Source: Candidatus Ryanbacteria bacterium RIFCSPLOWO2_12_FULL_47_9c
Lineage (GTDB): Bacteria > Patescibacteriota > Minisyncoccia > Ryanbacterales > GWA2-47-10b
DNA length: 16,945 nucleotides
Assembly (NCBI GenBank): GCA_001821795.1
Contig: MHOB01000024.1
Coordinates: forward strand, 4,104 to 21,048
Direction of reading: 5' to 3'
Each line of letters begins with the position of its first letter. The first letter of the stretch is position 1. Shown here in pieces: positions 1 through 8,580 of this stretch. The notes beneath the pieces are model-generated. The model searched no databases. It was not told the DNA's origin and worked only from the letters and a program-made list of their open reading frames with translations. The translations under genes were made by a program, and so were the position numbers.

Positions 1-3000
1 ACAACCGTCGCAAGAGATGACAACTCTCCAAGCACCGCAGCCGTACCCCCGGTGATCGTGACCGAAATAGATTTTTTTGCAAGCACACCAGAACTATCCT
101 TTAACTCAAAGATAGCATTCGCGGAACCAGACTTTAGTGGTAGCGCCGCACCAATACGGCCTGTATCGGTACAAGAGCCCACGGGCACTACACCATTTCC
201 TGCGCCGCAGGTAATTTGTTGGGTGACCGTCTGGCCCTTCACGCCATTTTGCTCAACCCACGCCGTAAGCGAAACGCCAGTAAGTTTTGAAGCAGTAATA
301 TTGGTAAGAGAAATTGTAAAGGTCTGCCTTTCACCGTTTATCTTCAACGTCGAATTGGCAAAAGACGCACTTCCAATTGAAAGTTTTGAAGCTGCCGAAA
401 CAGATTGCTCAACTACCGGCTCTACGGAAACGGGAAGTGGTTCGCTTGTAACTTCCGGTGTTATGACGGGTGCCGGCTGTTCAATAGATTCTACAGGAGC
501 GAGAGGAGAAGAAAGGGTTGGTTGTGGCGTTTCAACAACATCCTGTTGCGTTTCAAGGGTCTGAAGAGAAGGAGACGGCGCAACCAACACGGGTGACAAT
601 TCAGCGACAACCGCCGGAGGAGCTGTTAAAAACACAGTTACTTTTTCCAAAGCCGATGTCGGCGACACTACTTCGACTCCTGCGACCATGAAAGTGCCAT
701 TAACGCAATTATTGAATTCGTTCGACTCCTTTGTTTTTGCACTTTTATCGGTATCGGTCGGCTGCAAAACATCCGTACAAATTTCGTAGCTATACTCGCC
801 GGGTTCCGCCACCCACGCTTTTTTCCAGCGGATAGTATCGCGAGAATTCGATTGTATGGGAGAAGAAGAAACTATTTCATTCACAACGATATTGCCTTTA
901 ACATTTTTGAGAAGCGTAAGGCGCGTGTCAACGCTGTTTGACTTTTCTTTGCCTTGATTGCGGACGCGCGCGGAGATTGACATTGTTTTTCCTGCCGCGT
1001 TGATATTCGGAGTAATGTCAACGTCCTCAACAACAAGATCAGGAAGTGTCGAATCGGTCGTGCGAAGCTCACTTACCATAATAAGCCGACTCACACAGTT
1101 ATTGAGTTCGTTTGTCTCCGCTATTACGTTTAACGGGTCTGCGCAAACACTAACCGCATAACCGATCGGGAGTTTCGGCGTCCATGCATTCTGCCAGCGT
1201 ATAGTATCTTGCTGGTTTGGCTTTATTATTTTTGCCGACTCTTCAGAAGTAAGTTGAAGCTCTTGAGGATCAAGAACTGAAAGTTTAACCGCTACGTTTT
1301 CTGCTTTTACTGATCCCTGATTCCTCACAATCGCTGTGAACGAGAGTGGCCTTCCTACCCGCGCATAATTCTGCACTACTTTGAGCGATTCAATAATCAA
1401 GTCCGGCGCAGGCCCCGTTGGCGGAGGCAGTGATGTTACAAGAATCTCTGTACCGCTGCTATTATCAGTCTCACTAGATTCAACAATCTGATTGTCAGGA
1501 TCGGTCTTAGCCATAAAGTAAATAGACGCGGGACTTATCTCGGGAATTTTCGTAGACCAACTAATCCAGACGGCGTTTGAGTGTGTTATCTCGGCATCGT
1601 GACTAGAAGGAGAAATTACTGGAACGTCTAAAGTTGCTTGAGCTCCAGCAATAATGTTATCAAAGTCAGTGGTTCTCGAGAGAGCAACAAGTAATTTCGA
1701 TGGAAGAGAAGACACGGTTCCCGCATTCCACACCCACGCTCGCAAGGTCACGTTCTGTCCCGCAGTTACATTAAGTGGGGAATCAAAACCTAGAATGGTG
1801 AGGTTAGGTAAAGCGGGTGGCATCGCCTCCGCAACGGCAGAAGCAATATTTGAGTAACCCCTGCTGTACCAACTGTATCGGTAAACGCGGTAGTAATAGG
1901 TCGTGGATGTTGCGAGAGAATATTTGTCCTCGAAAGACGTGATGCCGCGAGGGACCGAGAATTGTTTTATCGAACCGATCATATCTGGCGAAGTGCTTCG
2001 CTCAATACGTGAGCCGGAATAACTGTCGGGCGGCAAAGCAATATTCGCCGCATTGTCTTGCCAGCCGAGCAAGATGCGGTTGCGAAGCGGGAGCGGATTG
2101 TTGATTGCAACAAGATTCGAGGGCGGTCGAATGATGTCGTAGAGATCCGACCGAAGCGTACTAGAAAGCGCGCTACCAGCGCTGTTGAATGCTCCTACTT
2201 GATAACGGTAGACCGTGCCAAGAACAGCGGACGTGTCGAAGTATTTGAGCGATGATCCTGAACCGGATTGTGAAGAAAGTGTATCAACCGTCGTTGTCCC
2301 AAGAGTGCCATTTTCACTGCGCAGGATACGGAAACCGTCTTCGTTGTTTGATCGGTCGGTGAAAGAAAGCTTGACTGAATAGGGTGTTGAGGTTGACTGG
2401 GCGAAAGCAATATAGAGATTGGGGGCGGTTGGCAACGGTGGCGGCGAGGACTGAATCGAAAGGGTCACGATGGACGATTCAGTTGTGCCAATGAGATTGT
2501 ATGCTTTGAGACGGTAATAATAGGTAGGGCCAACTATTGTTGAGTAATCACGGACTGGGAAAGTGAAGCCAGTTTGCTCAATCGTATTAGAATAGAATCC
2601 CCCAGCGATCTGGGAAAAGTTTACACCATCTGTACTGCGCTCTGCGATAAAGCCCGCTTCATCTGTGCTGTTGTCCTGCCATCGTATCTTAATATAGTAG
2701 GGGGTGCTGGTTGAGTTGACATAGATAGAAGCAACTGTCGGAGCAATAGGAGCAGAAATCGGTAAGGGTAAAACACGAGAGGATATGGAATAAGTCGGTC
2801 CCGAAACCCCAGCACTATTGGAGGATCGAAAGCGATAATAATATGTTGTGCCTCGTATTGCGGTACTGTCTCGATATCGCAAAGGATACCAACTAACACC
2901 GCTCTTGGAATATGAGGGCACGGTTGCGATAGGGGTAAAGTTAGTTCCATCAGTGCCACGTTCGATAATAAAATTGTCTTCGTTTGTGCTTCGGTCATAC

Positions 3001-3161
3001 CAAGATAGTTTAATATAGGCCTCGGTTGTAGTTGAATTTGAATAGACATTACCGGGACTAGGACTAAGGGGAACCGTGCCGGGCGAAGGTGGGACTTGTG
3101 CCTGTTTAAGATCTACCCCGGTCGCTGAAAGACCGGGTACATGATAACCATTCATCCAATC
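1..3161 (-). CDS. Giant surface protein, C-terminal part (FN3 and CARDB repeats), partial, frameshifted from the N-terminal part
   Basis: An uninterrupted frame of about 1050 codons runs from the tryptophan codon at 3156-3158 off the left edge; I spot-checked the frame at roughly 300-base steps. In protein order it begins WMNGYHVPGLSATG, then four FN3-like repeats of about 100 residues (approximately 3065-2760, 2760-2445, 2445-2125, 2125-1830), each with a TYYYR-type strand. Three CARDB-like repeats follow (about 1828-1435, 1430-1055, 1055-670), with signatures such as PDLIIESLKV and SARVRNQG. Next come a Pro/Val/Glu-rich linker (about 670-400) and another beta-sandwich-like domain (390-1). 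FN3 and CARDB are extracellular adhesion-type folds, so this is inferred to be the outer part of a cell-surface protein. It has no signal peptide of its own and belongs to the gene at 3152-4954. An ATG at 3153-3155 overlaps the upstream TGA, so re-initiation is possible but would give an unexported product. Confidence 0.85.
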
Positions 3162-4954
3162 GGCCGTATGGCACTATTGGTATTTACAGCAGACGTTGCC
3201 TCCGACGAAAGGTCTGACCAAACAAAGATACTTGAGTTTTCCTTGCGCGTAATCATACTGACCTTCGCCATGAGCTGCGGCAACCGAGGATATGCAGCTT
3301 GTCCTTTTAGACGAATTACCTCGGGCCTTCTGTCGTCACCCAGGAGTTCTACCGATACCGAACCGCCGAGTACGCCATCATCGGCAACTGTCCCCCGTAA
3401 TTCGAGTACGTGCTCGGATTCTGCCGGAATCCTATACTCTCCCGCGGTATAATTTCTTGTCTCATCAACGCGAGCGCGAACAATCAAGCGGTTAGAGGTG
3501 TCGTAATTTTTTCTTTGCGCAAAGTATTGGAAATTCGCTCCTGTTGCAAATGAGACGAAATTACCATTCGTAATGCTGTATAACCGGAAAGACGGCAACT
3601 GGGTTGCCATTGAAGTAATGCCCGAGGTAGCAATCCTAAACATCAAGCGATTGAGTTTGATTTCGCCCCCCATTGCTTTCACCTTAAAACGCAAAATAGT
3701 CTGATCGCCGTTTAACGGTTCAAATGTTCTCTGGGTATCAGTTACCATCGGCAGTGCGCGGAATGTAACCGCGCCGTTGCCCTCGACATCGCGGCGGGTT
3801 GAGGAGTGAACGGAAACCCCAGATAGAGAACCCGTTGCTTTCTGACGATGCGGACTTGGGTAACCAACAAGGGGATCACCCGCAAAATCAAGCCCAATAA
3901 GCTGGCCTGCGGTTCCTGGATGGGTCAATTCAATAAATGGGAGGTCCACTCTTATTGTCATCAACTTTGAAGAATCCTTATCAACGACAAAACAACCGCT
4001 TGGGGCAGACAGCGCGCACGCTGTACTTAACGCAACATTGACGTATCCATCTTTATCAACCGATGGCGCTATCGCCACAAGAGTCGGACCATCGTAGATA
4101 TAGATTTTTTCATAATCCGCGGCAGTTGAAGAACCAGTCGTATCCACCTGCAAGCGCAGGTCGGTAAGTGCCATCGGTTCCGCAGTTGCTGTAAACTTTA
4201 AAACATTGAGAGTGACGCCTTTCCTACCATCAGAAACCCATTGCTCCGCGTTGACTGGCATTACCGGCTCAAAACCAACTTTGTATCCCCCATACGCTTG
4301 AACAATAACTCCCTTTCCGTCAATTGACCGGTCAAATGTTTCGGAAACATCAGAACCACTAACAACCGAAGCAACACTCCAGTTAACATTTTTTGAGACG
4401 TCAAAAATATAAAATGTATTTACTTGCGCGGTACTTGAAACATCCGCATAAAGACCAATTTCTTTTATTTGTCCCTCGGGAACAATAAGAGCGTTGTCAA
4501 GATTAAATGTAAGAATCTCATCTCGGACATTTGATAAGGTGACCTCATTGGAACCAGTATTCAATACCGTATTGCCATCTTTTAGGACAAGACGAGTAAG
4601 AGCATTTCCGGCATTTGTACGCTTGCGAAGTTGTATTGTAATAATTCTAAGATCATCGGAAGATTGCGACGCATTAACTTTAAAGCGGCCAACTTCTACG
4701 TTTCTCGAACTCGTGATAACCGTTGATGTAGCAAACGAGGGAGAAGAACTCACGACTACTGATGGCCCAGAAAAACTAAGCGACTGTGCAAGAAAACTGC
4801 TTTGGGAAGCAATACCCATCTCACGCTCGATTGCATTAATCTGGTCGATAAGAGTTTGTATCTGCCCCCTCAATGTATCAAGCGCCGCTCCCTGCGCGAT
4901 GAGAGGAAATAATAAAACTCCGGCAACCACTGAATAGATTGACTTTTTCGCCAT
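3152..4954 (-). CDS. Giant surface protein, N-terminal part with signal peptide
   Basis: About 600 residues starting MAKKSIYSVVAGVLLFPLIAQG, a Lys-rich n-region followed by a hydrophobic core typical of a Sec signal peptide. I chose the ATG at 4952-4954 because it starts directly at the signal peptide; the frame stays open upstream to 5047, but that extension would cross the leader hairpin. A short predicted helix (DTLRGQIQTLIDQINAIE) follows, then Ser/Thr/Val-rich beta-type sequence throughout, with repeated LTDLRLQVDTTG / YEKIYIYDG-like strands seen in large parcubacterial surface proteins. It ends FVWSDLSSEATSAVNTNSA then IRPIG and TGA. Related proteins continue with a PDW-NGY-type segment, which is found here in the next frame (1-3161). 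I therefore read 1-4954 as one gene with a one-base deletion near 3160. Exact function unknown; adhesin or S-layer-like role is inferred. Confidence 0.85.
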   Translation of the reverse strand: MAKKSIYSVVAGVLLFPLIAQGAALDTLRGQIQTLIDQINAIEREMGIASQSSFLAQSLSFSGPSVVVSSSPSFATSTVITSSRNVEVGRFKVNASQSSDDLRIITIQLRKRTNAGNALTRLVLKDGNTVLNTGSNEVTLSNVRDEILTFNLDNALIVPEGQIKEIGLYADVSSTAQVNTFYIFDVSKNVNWSVASVVSGSDVSETFDRSIDGKGVIVQAYGGYKVGFEPVMPVNAEQWVSDGRKGVTLNVLKFTATAEPMALTDLRLQVDTTGSSTAADYEKIYIYDGPTLVAIAPSVDKDGYVNVALSTACALSAPSGCFVVDKDSSKLMTIRVDLPFIELTHPGTAGQLIGLDFAGDPLVGYPSPHRQKATGSLSGVSVHSSTRRDVEGNGAVTFRALPMVTDTQRTFEPLNGDQTILRFKVKAMGGEIKLNRLMFRIATSGITSMATQLPSFRLYSITNGNFVSFATGANFQYFAQRKNYDTSNRLIVRARVDETRNYTAGEYRIPAESEHVLELRGTVADDGVLGGSVSVELLGDDRRPEVIRLKGQAAYPRLPQLMAKVSMITRKENSSIFVWSDLSSEATSAVNTNSAIRPIG

Positions 4955-4984
4955 ATTTCTAGAAAAAATTAGAATTAATACTAA

Positions 4985-5023
4985 ACAAAAAAAAGACCTC
5001 GCGAAATGGTGAGGCAAACGAGG
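4985..5023 (-). terminator. Hairpin plus U-tract in the leader of the surface-protein gene
   Basis: Read on the minus strand, CCTCG (5023-5019) can pair with CGAGG (5001-4997), followed after TC by eight Ts (4994-4987). An alternative shorter stem pairs GCCTC inside the loop (5015-5011) with GAGG (5000-4997), so two mutually exclusive foldings exist. It lies 71 bases after the rsmI stop and 32 bases before the surface-protein ATG. It may terminate the rsmI transcript or act as an attenuator of the surface-protein gene. The stem is short, so confidence is moderate. Confidence 0.5.
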
Positions 5024-5052
5024 AACTGTTCCCCGGCGCACAAACACATCAT

Positions 5053-5073
5053 TACTCTTTATTGTAAAGAGTA
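5053..5073 (-). other. Perfect 9-bp inverted repeat with 3-base loop downstream of rsmI
   Basis: TACTCTTTA (5053-5061) and TAAAGAGTA (5065-5073) form a perfect stem with a three-base loop, 20 bases past the rsmI stop. It is AT-rich and not followed by a strong T run on either strand, so it is not a textbook intrinsic terminator. On the minus strand it contains TACAAT, a possible -10 box for the surface-protein gene. It may protect the rsmI mRNA 3' end or mark an operator/promoter. Confidence 0.4.
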
Positions 5074-5093
5074 TCTTCCTATCTGTATCTTAG

Positions 5094-5774
5094 TTAGCGA
5101 ATATTCTTGTTGATAACTAATACAAATTCGCCTCTCAACTTTTTTTCTGTAGAAATTACTTTCTGTAATTCACCTATACTCATTCTTACAACTTGCTCAT
5201 AAACCTTACTAATTTCCTTTATTAAAATACACTCAAACATTGATAATCCTATATCAGATAGCTCATGAATGGTTCTTGTAAGGCGATGAGGAGACTCATA
5301 GAGAACAACCGGATATTTCGACTCTAAAACTTGCTGAAAAAACCGTTTTCGCCCTTTTTTTGCGGGCGGGAAACCAAGGAATAAAAATTGATCTCTCGGG
5401 AGTCCCGCTACAGAAAGTGCGGCAATAAGCGCGGACGCGCCCGGTATAGGAATGATCTTTTCTTCCGGCAACGCGCCCGAAACCTGTCGTACAAGGTAAC
5501 CTCCCGGATCTGAAATACCCGGGGTCCCCGCATCAACAACGTATGCAAGATTTTTTCCTTGTTGAAGCAAATTTATAATTTTTTGCAAATCTTTCTGCGA
5601 TGAATATTCATGAAATGACAAAAGCGATTTCTTAATACCATAATGCGCGAGCAGTTTTCGCGTCACCCGCGTGTCTTCTGCAAATATATAGTCAACGCTT
5701 TTGAGCACTTCGAGCGCGCGAAGAGTAACATCTTTTAAATTTCCGATTGGCGTAGCGACAATGAAAAGTGACAT
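5094..5774 (-). CDS. rsmI: 16S rRNA (cytidine-1402 2'-O)-methyltransferase RsmI
   Basis: 226 residues, a member of the SAM-dependent tetrapyrrole methylase fold. RsmI 2'-O-methylates C1402 in the decoding centre of 16S rRNA. Visible family motifs in order are ATPIGNLKDVT (7-17), FAEDTR (31-36), DAGTPGISDPG (81-91), PGASALIAALSVAGLP (111-126), FLGFPPAKKGRK (132-143) and LYESPHRL (158-165). It is shorter than the roughly 286-residue E. coli enzyme and lacks most of the C-terminal extension. The ATG at 5774 starts directly at the conserved N-terminus. It follows the DUF192 gene by three bases and is probably cotranscribed with it. Confidence 0.95.
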   Translation of the reverse strand: MSLFIVATPIGNLKDVTLRALEVLKSVDYIFAEDTRVTRKLLAHYGIKKSLLSFHEYSSQKDLQKIINLLQQGKNLAYVVDAGTPGISDPGGYLVRQVSGALPEEKIIPIPGASALIAALSVAGLPRDQFLFLGFPPAKKGRKRFFQQVLESKYPVVLYESPHRLTRTIHELSDIGLSMFECILIKEISKVYEQVVRMSIGELQKVISTEKKLRGEFVLVINKNIR

Positions 5775-5777
5775 AGA

Positions 5778-6218
5778 TTATTCTTTATACCGCACCGCAC
5801 TTCCCCTTTGAATAGCATGATCAAACACCCATCCTGCATTTACTTCAAGAACGCGATCTACCGGTTCTGGCGACATAACAATATGCGGACCATTTTCCAT
5901 TGAGGGCAGCGAGCTTGTACCCACAATAACATTATTTCGAATCCACACAATATCAAGAGAAATATGTGTATTTTTATTCCAAAAATATCGCGTTTCGTCC
6001 TTTTCAAAAACAAACAGCATACCCGCATCTTCAAGAAGCTGTGTTCGATACATCAAACCGGCCTCCTGTTTTTTAGGATCATCTGCAATTTCAACCTCAA
6101 GTGGAATATCTTGCACAAGTATAATCCGACGGGTTGTATCGTGGACAGTTTCTGCAAGAAATATTACTCCCCATAAAATAAGCGCACCGATACCTCCAAT
6201 GACAACATTTCTTTTCAT
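5778..6218 (-). CDS. DUF192 family protein with N-terminal membrane anchor
   Basis: 146 residues. Residues about 5-23 form one hydrophobic segment (VVIGGIGALILWGVIFLA), a membrane anchor or uncleaved signal peptide. The rest is a DUF192 domain, recognised from EAGLMYRTQLLEDAGMLFVF, the FWNKNTHISLDIVWI strand pair (the family usually reads FWMKNT) and the C-terminal VLEVNAGWV segment. The molecular function of DUF192 is not established; the domain is predicted to face outside the membrane. It is the first gene of a two-gene unit with rsmI, and its 5' end lies 37 bases from the divergent protease gene. Confidence 0.88.
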   Translation of the reverse strand: MKRNVVIGGIGALILWGVIFLAETVHDTTRRIILVQDIPLEVEIADDPKKQEAGLMYRTQLLEDAGMLFVFEKDETRYFWNKNTHISLDIVWIRNNVIVGTSSLPSMENGPHIVMSPEPVDRVLEVNAGWVFDHAIQRGSAVRYKE

Positions 6219-6240
6219 TCTTCCACTCTACCATAGCAAT

Positions 6241-6249
6241 GTTATACTG
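6241..6249. promoter_or_regulatory. Overlapping divergent -10 boxes between the DUF192 and protease genes
   Basis: The 37-base divergent gap contains TATACT on the plus strand (6244-6249) and TATAAC on the minus strand (6246-6241), sharing three base pairs. Each differs from TATAAT at one position. The plus-strand box ends six bases before the protease ATG (6256), so that mRNA would be nearly leaderless. The minus-strand box gives a leader of roughly 15-20 bases carrying GGAAGA before the DUF192 ATG. No good -35 box is seen on either side. Confidence 0.5.
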
Positions 6250-6255
6250 GCACCA

Positions 6256-7257
6256 ATGCGTCAAATATATACCCTTGCATTAATTCTCATAATTACTTCA
6301 ACCGTTATTATCCTTTTTTCTGTTGTGCACAGAACAGAACCAGATTCATACATATTTCAAAATAAACCCCTTGATCCCCCACTCCAAATGCGCGGAATAG
6401 ATAACAACGAAACACTGAACCTTGAGGAAAACATGAGCAATGAAAAACGGGTTAAAGAAGAAGTAAACAACGGAGTCCGAAATATAACACCTCAAATCGC
6501 CGATCACATTAAAGTTCGAGTCCAACTCGAAAATACGCAAAATCCGGCCACAACCCCTGCGCAAAACCCAATCCCACAAAGTGATGTCTATAATAAAGGA
6601 CTTCGGACCGTAGTGAGTTTGTTGTGTCCGAAAGATAGCGACGAGATTATTATCGGTACAGGAGCGATCATCAGTAAAGATGGATACATACTATCAACTG
6701 CGCATATCACGGACGAAATTAAAAATACGCCAACGTGCACAGTACGAAGAGGCGCACCTGCCGAAACTTTCGGAGAGGCATCGCTTGTTTTTATCCCCCG
6801 CGCATATAAAGCGGCAACCTCCAGCGAGGACCGCGCACTCTACGATTTTTCACTCTGGAAAATAAATGACAAAGAAATATTTGATAGCTGGGAACTTGAA
6901 TACAAAACTATATCCGCACGCGACGAGGTATTGCTTACCCTTACTTACCCGGCCGAACTTCTCTCAAGCAGAATTATCTTCAACAACCTTTATCCGCTTT
7001 TTTCAACGACGCATACCATAAGCACAAACGAATACTTCATCCGTTCGCGTTCAAGTCTAAGCGCTCAACAGGGCTCATCGGGAGGAATACTGATTGATCC
7101 CTTTACCGGGAAAATCCGCGCCATCATCTTTGGGGTGAGTCAAAACAATATTATTTCTGAACGCATCCTTTTTTCTCTTACACCCCACGCAATAGATGAA
7201 GCCCTGTTCCAAGAAACAGGGCTTCATCTGACAGAATATCTCGGCTCTTTTCCCTAG
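6256..7257 (+). CDS. Membrane-anchored trypsin-like serine protease
   Basis: 333 residues from the ATG at 6256. I preferred this start to upstream in-frame codons because it sits just after a -10-like box and begins directly before a hydrophobic segment (LALILIITSTVIILFSV, residues 7-23). Residues about 30-115 are polar and probably a linker. The C-terminal part has the trypsin-like triad in order: His150 in ILSTAHI, Asp197 in YDFSLWKI and Ser275 in QQGSSGG, followed by AIIFGV. GTGAIIS before the histidine matches the usual GTGFVV-type strand. No PDZ domain follows, unlike DegP/HtrA. It is inferred to be an anchored extracytoplasmic protease; its substrate is unknown. It is one of only two plus-strand genes in the window and converges on the gene ending at 7254. 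Confidence 0.82.
   Translation: MRQIYTLALILIITSTVIILFSVVHRTEPDSYIFQNKPLDPPLQMRGIDNNETLNLEENMSNEKRVKEEVNNGVRNITPQIADHIKVRVQLENTQNPATTPAQNPIPQSDVYNKGLRTVVSLLCPKDSDEIIIGTGAIISKDGYILSTAHITDEIKNTPTCTVRRGAPAETFGEASLVFIPRAYKAATSSEDRALYDFSLWKINDKEIFDSWELEYKTISARDEVLLTLTYPAELLSSRIIFNNLYPLFSTTHTISTNEYFIRSRSSLSAQQGSSGGILIDPFTGKIRAIIFGVSQNNIISERILFSLTPHAIDEALFQETGLHLTEYLGSFP
7195..7228. other. Perfect 14-bp hairpin at the 3' end of the protease gene
   Basis: GATGAAGCCCTGTT (7195-7208) and AACAGGGCTTCATC (7215-7228) are perfect inverted repeats with a six-base loop. They lie inside the last coding codons, 27 bases before the TAG. Neither strand carries a T run after the stem, so it is not a canonical intrinsic terminator. 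Its position at a convergent gene junction suggests a shared transcription barrier or mRNA 3'-end stabiliser. Confidence 0.7.
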
Positions 7258-7577
7258 AGATTATTTAATTCGCTGTCTATGTCCCTGAATTCCTGGTCAA
7301 GATCCGGATCTTTCGCGGCATTGAGATCCTGCTCAATAGCTCCCTGCGAGTCGTCACTCGGTGAAGAAACTGGGGCAGGAGCCGGAACCGACGGTTGCTG
7401 TATAACCATCGGCGGTTCCACGAGTTCCGTACGATTTGACAAGATCCAAAACGCAATGCCGCCGAGAACGATGAGCACGACAACCAAAATAGCAATAATA
7501 AGCAAATGTTGTGCCGGCTTGTCGTTTCCCGCCATTATTGGGGATTGTTGCATTTGTGACTGCTGTTGTTGATCCAT
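7254..7577 (-). CDS. Small single-pass membrane protein, unknown function
   Basis: 107 residues. It has a Gln-rich cytoplasmic start (MDQQQQSQMQQ), one strong transmembrane helix at about 24-46 (LLIIAILVVVLIVLGGIAFWIL), a Pro/Val/Ser-rich stretch (about 53-72), and an acidic Asp/Glu-rich tail ending DSELNNL. I do not recognise a family. Its stop codon and that of the convergent protease gene share the palindrome CTAG (7254-7257). It lies 25 bases after the coiled-coil gene at 7603-8508 and may be cotranscribed with it. Confidence 0.7.
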   Translation of the reverse strand: MDQQQQSQMQQSPIMAGNDKPAQHLLIIAILVVVLIVLGGIAFWILSNRTELVEPPMVIQQPSVPAPAPVSSPSDDSQGAIEQDLNAAKDPDLDQEFRDIDSELNNL

Positions 7578-7602
7578 AATGGTGATTTATTCTTCCTTGT
7601 AA

Positions 7603-8508
7603 TTAATTGCCACTAGAATTATTTTCCGGTTCATTTTCTGGCGGCGCGGTATTTTTCAGCGCGAATGCTGCATCGTTTAAAGCCTCACGCGCATCGTGAA
7701 GGGTCTGGCGGATTTTACTTACATCATCATGAAAAGCAGCGCGTGCGGCGCGCACATTTTCTCCGAGATTTTCCTCCACAGTTACATTAATGGGATACGT
7801 CTTCGATGCTTGTGCGCCGATAAGCTCACGCGCCTTTGCTATAAGGTCCTCGGCAGTTTTCAACGCATCCCGCGCGCGTGATACATCTACCTTTTCAGAC
7901 TCAAGGGTATCGGCCCGGGAATCAATTTTCAAAGCGATGTCTTCAAGACGATTCGCCGCTTCCTCAAATTTTCCGACCAAACGTTCATTGAGTTTATCGA
8001 TATTGTTCGCAATGTTCTCAACGGATCTTTTTTTGCGCTCATCACGGATTAACTTCAATTTCTCTTTTAACTTTTCATGTTCTTCCTTCACTTTTTCCTG
8101 ACGCGCCTGGTTGCGCTCCTGAATATCTTCACGCAAATTCTTCCTTAAATCTTGTGCTTCAGTATGAAGTTCCTCCCTCTTTGTCTTGAGCTTTGTCTTG
8201 AGTTCCTCGCGCGCCTCGGGCGTGGGATTCTTTCGAAACTCCCGCTGCAACTCGTGCGTCTCAAGACGTTTATCAACGCGCATAGTTCGAATATCATCGC
8301 GTACTTTTTTCCGTTCTTCCATATTTAATCCGCGAGTTTCTGTGCGGATTTTGCGTACATCCCCCTCTGTTTTCTGTATTGCCTCTTTTCTCTGTTCCCG
8401 CAAATCCTGTAAACGACCTTGCTGTCCACCGGTTTGTGCAAATACGATCGTCGCTGCCAAGGAACCAAAAGCGATAAAAAATAATGATCTCTTTACCATA
8501 TACAACAT
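7603..8508 (-). CDS. Secreted or anchored coiled-coil protein, unknown function
   Basis: 301 residues from the ATG at 8508; a second ATG at 8499 (MVKRSLFFIAFGSLAA) is an equally good start and places a signal peptide at the N-terminus with likely cleavage near VFAQT. From about residue 28 to 190 the protein is almost entirely charged Lys/Arg/Glu heptad-like sequence, predicted as long coiled coil. A less charged helical region follows (NVTVEENLGENVRAARAAF) and then a Pro/Asn/Glu-rich tail ending NNSSGN. Similar periplasmic or surface coiled-coil proteins occur in parcubacteria, but I know of no assigned function. Low-complexity composition makes homology-based naming unsafe. Confidence 0.78.
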   Translation of the reverse strand: MLYMVKRSLFFIAFGSLAATIVFAQTGGQQGRLQDLREQRKEAIQKTEGDVRKIRTETRGLNMEERKKVRDDIRTMRVDKRLETHELQREFRKNPTPEAREELKTKLKTKREELHTEAQDLRKNLREDIQERNQARQEKVKEEHEKLKEKLKLIRDERKKRSVENIANNIDKLNERLVGKFEEAANRLEDIALKIDSRADTLESEKVDVSRARDALKTAEDLIAKARELIGAQASKTYPINVTVEENLGENVRAARAAFHDDVSKIRQTLHDAREALNDAAFALKNTAPPENEPENNSSGN

Positions 8509-8580
8509 TCTTATTTTAGTAATGCCCCAATTTTAACATACGGGGTTCTTTTCTACACCGTCACTTGTGTATAACAGCAA

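Noticed and set aside
52..564. Plus-strand open frame of 170 codons
   Set aside because: Antisense to the continuous minus-strand surface-protein frame; Ser/Thr/Val composition mirrors that gene and no start signal is present.
2621..3049. Minus-strand open frame of 142 codons
   Set aside because: Wrong frame of the FN3 repeats; the FN3 frame is open through the same bases and shows clear domain motifs.
4494..4937. Plus-strand open frame of 147 codons
   Set aside because: Antisense to the N-terminal half of the surface protein; Arg/Ser-rich shadow composition.
8522..8545. CCCC/GGGG hairpin in the gap between glmS and the coiled-coil gene
   Set aside because: Only four to five base pairs with a 13-base loop and no T run on the minus strand; too weak to call as the glmS terminator.
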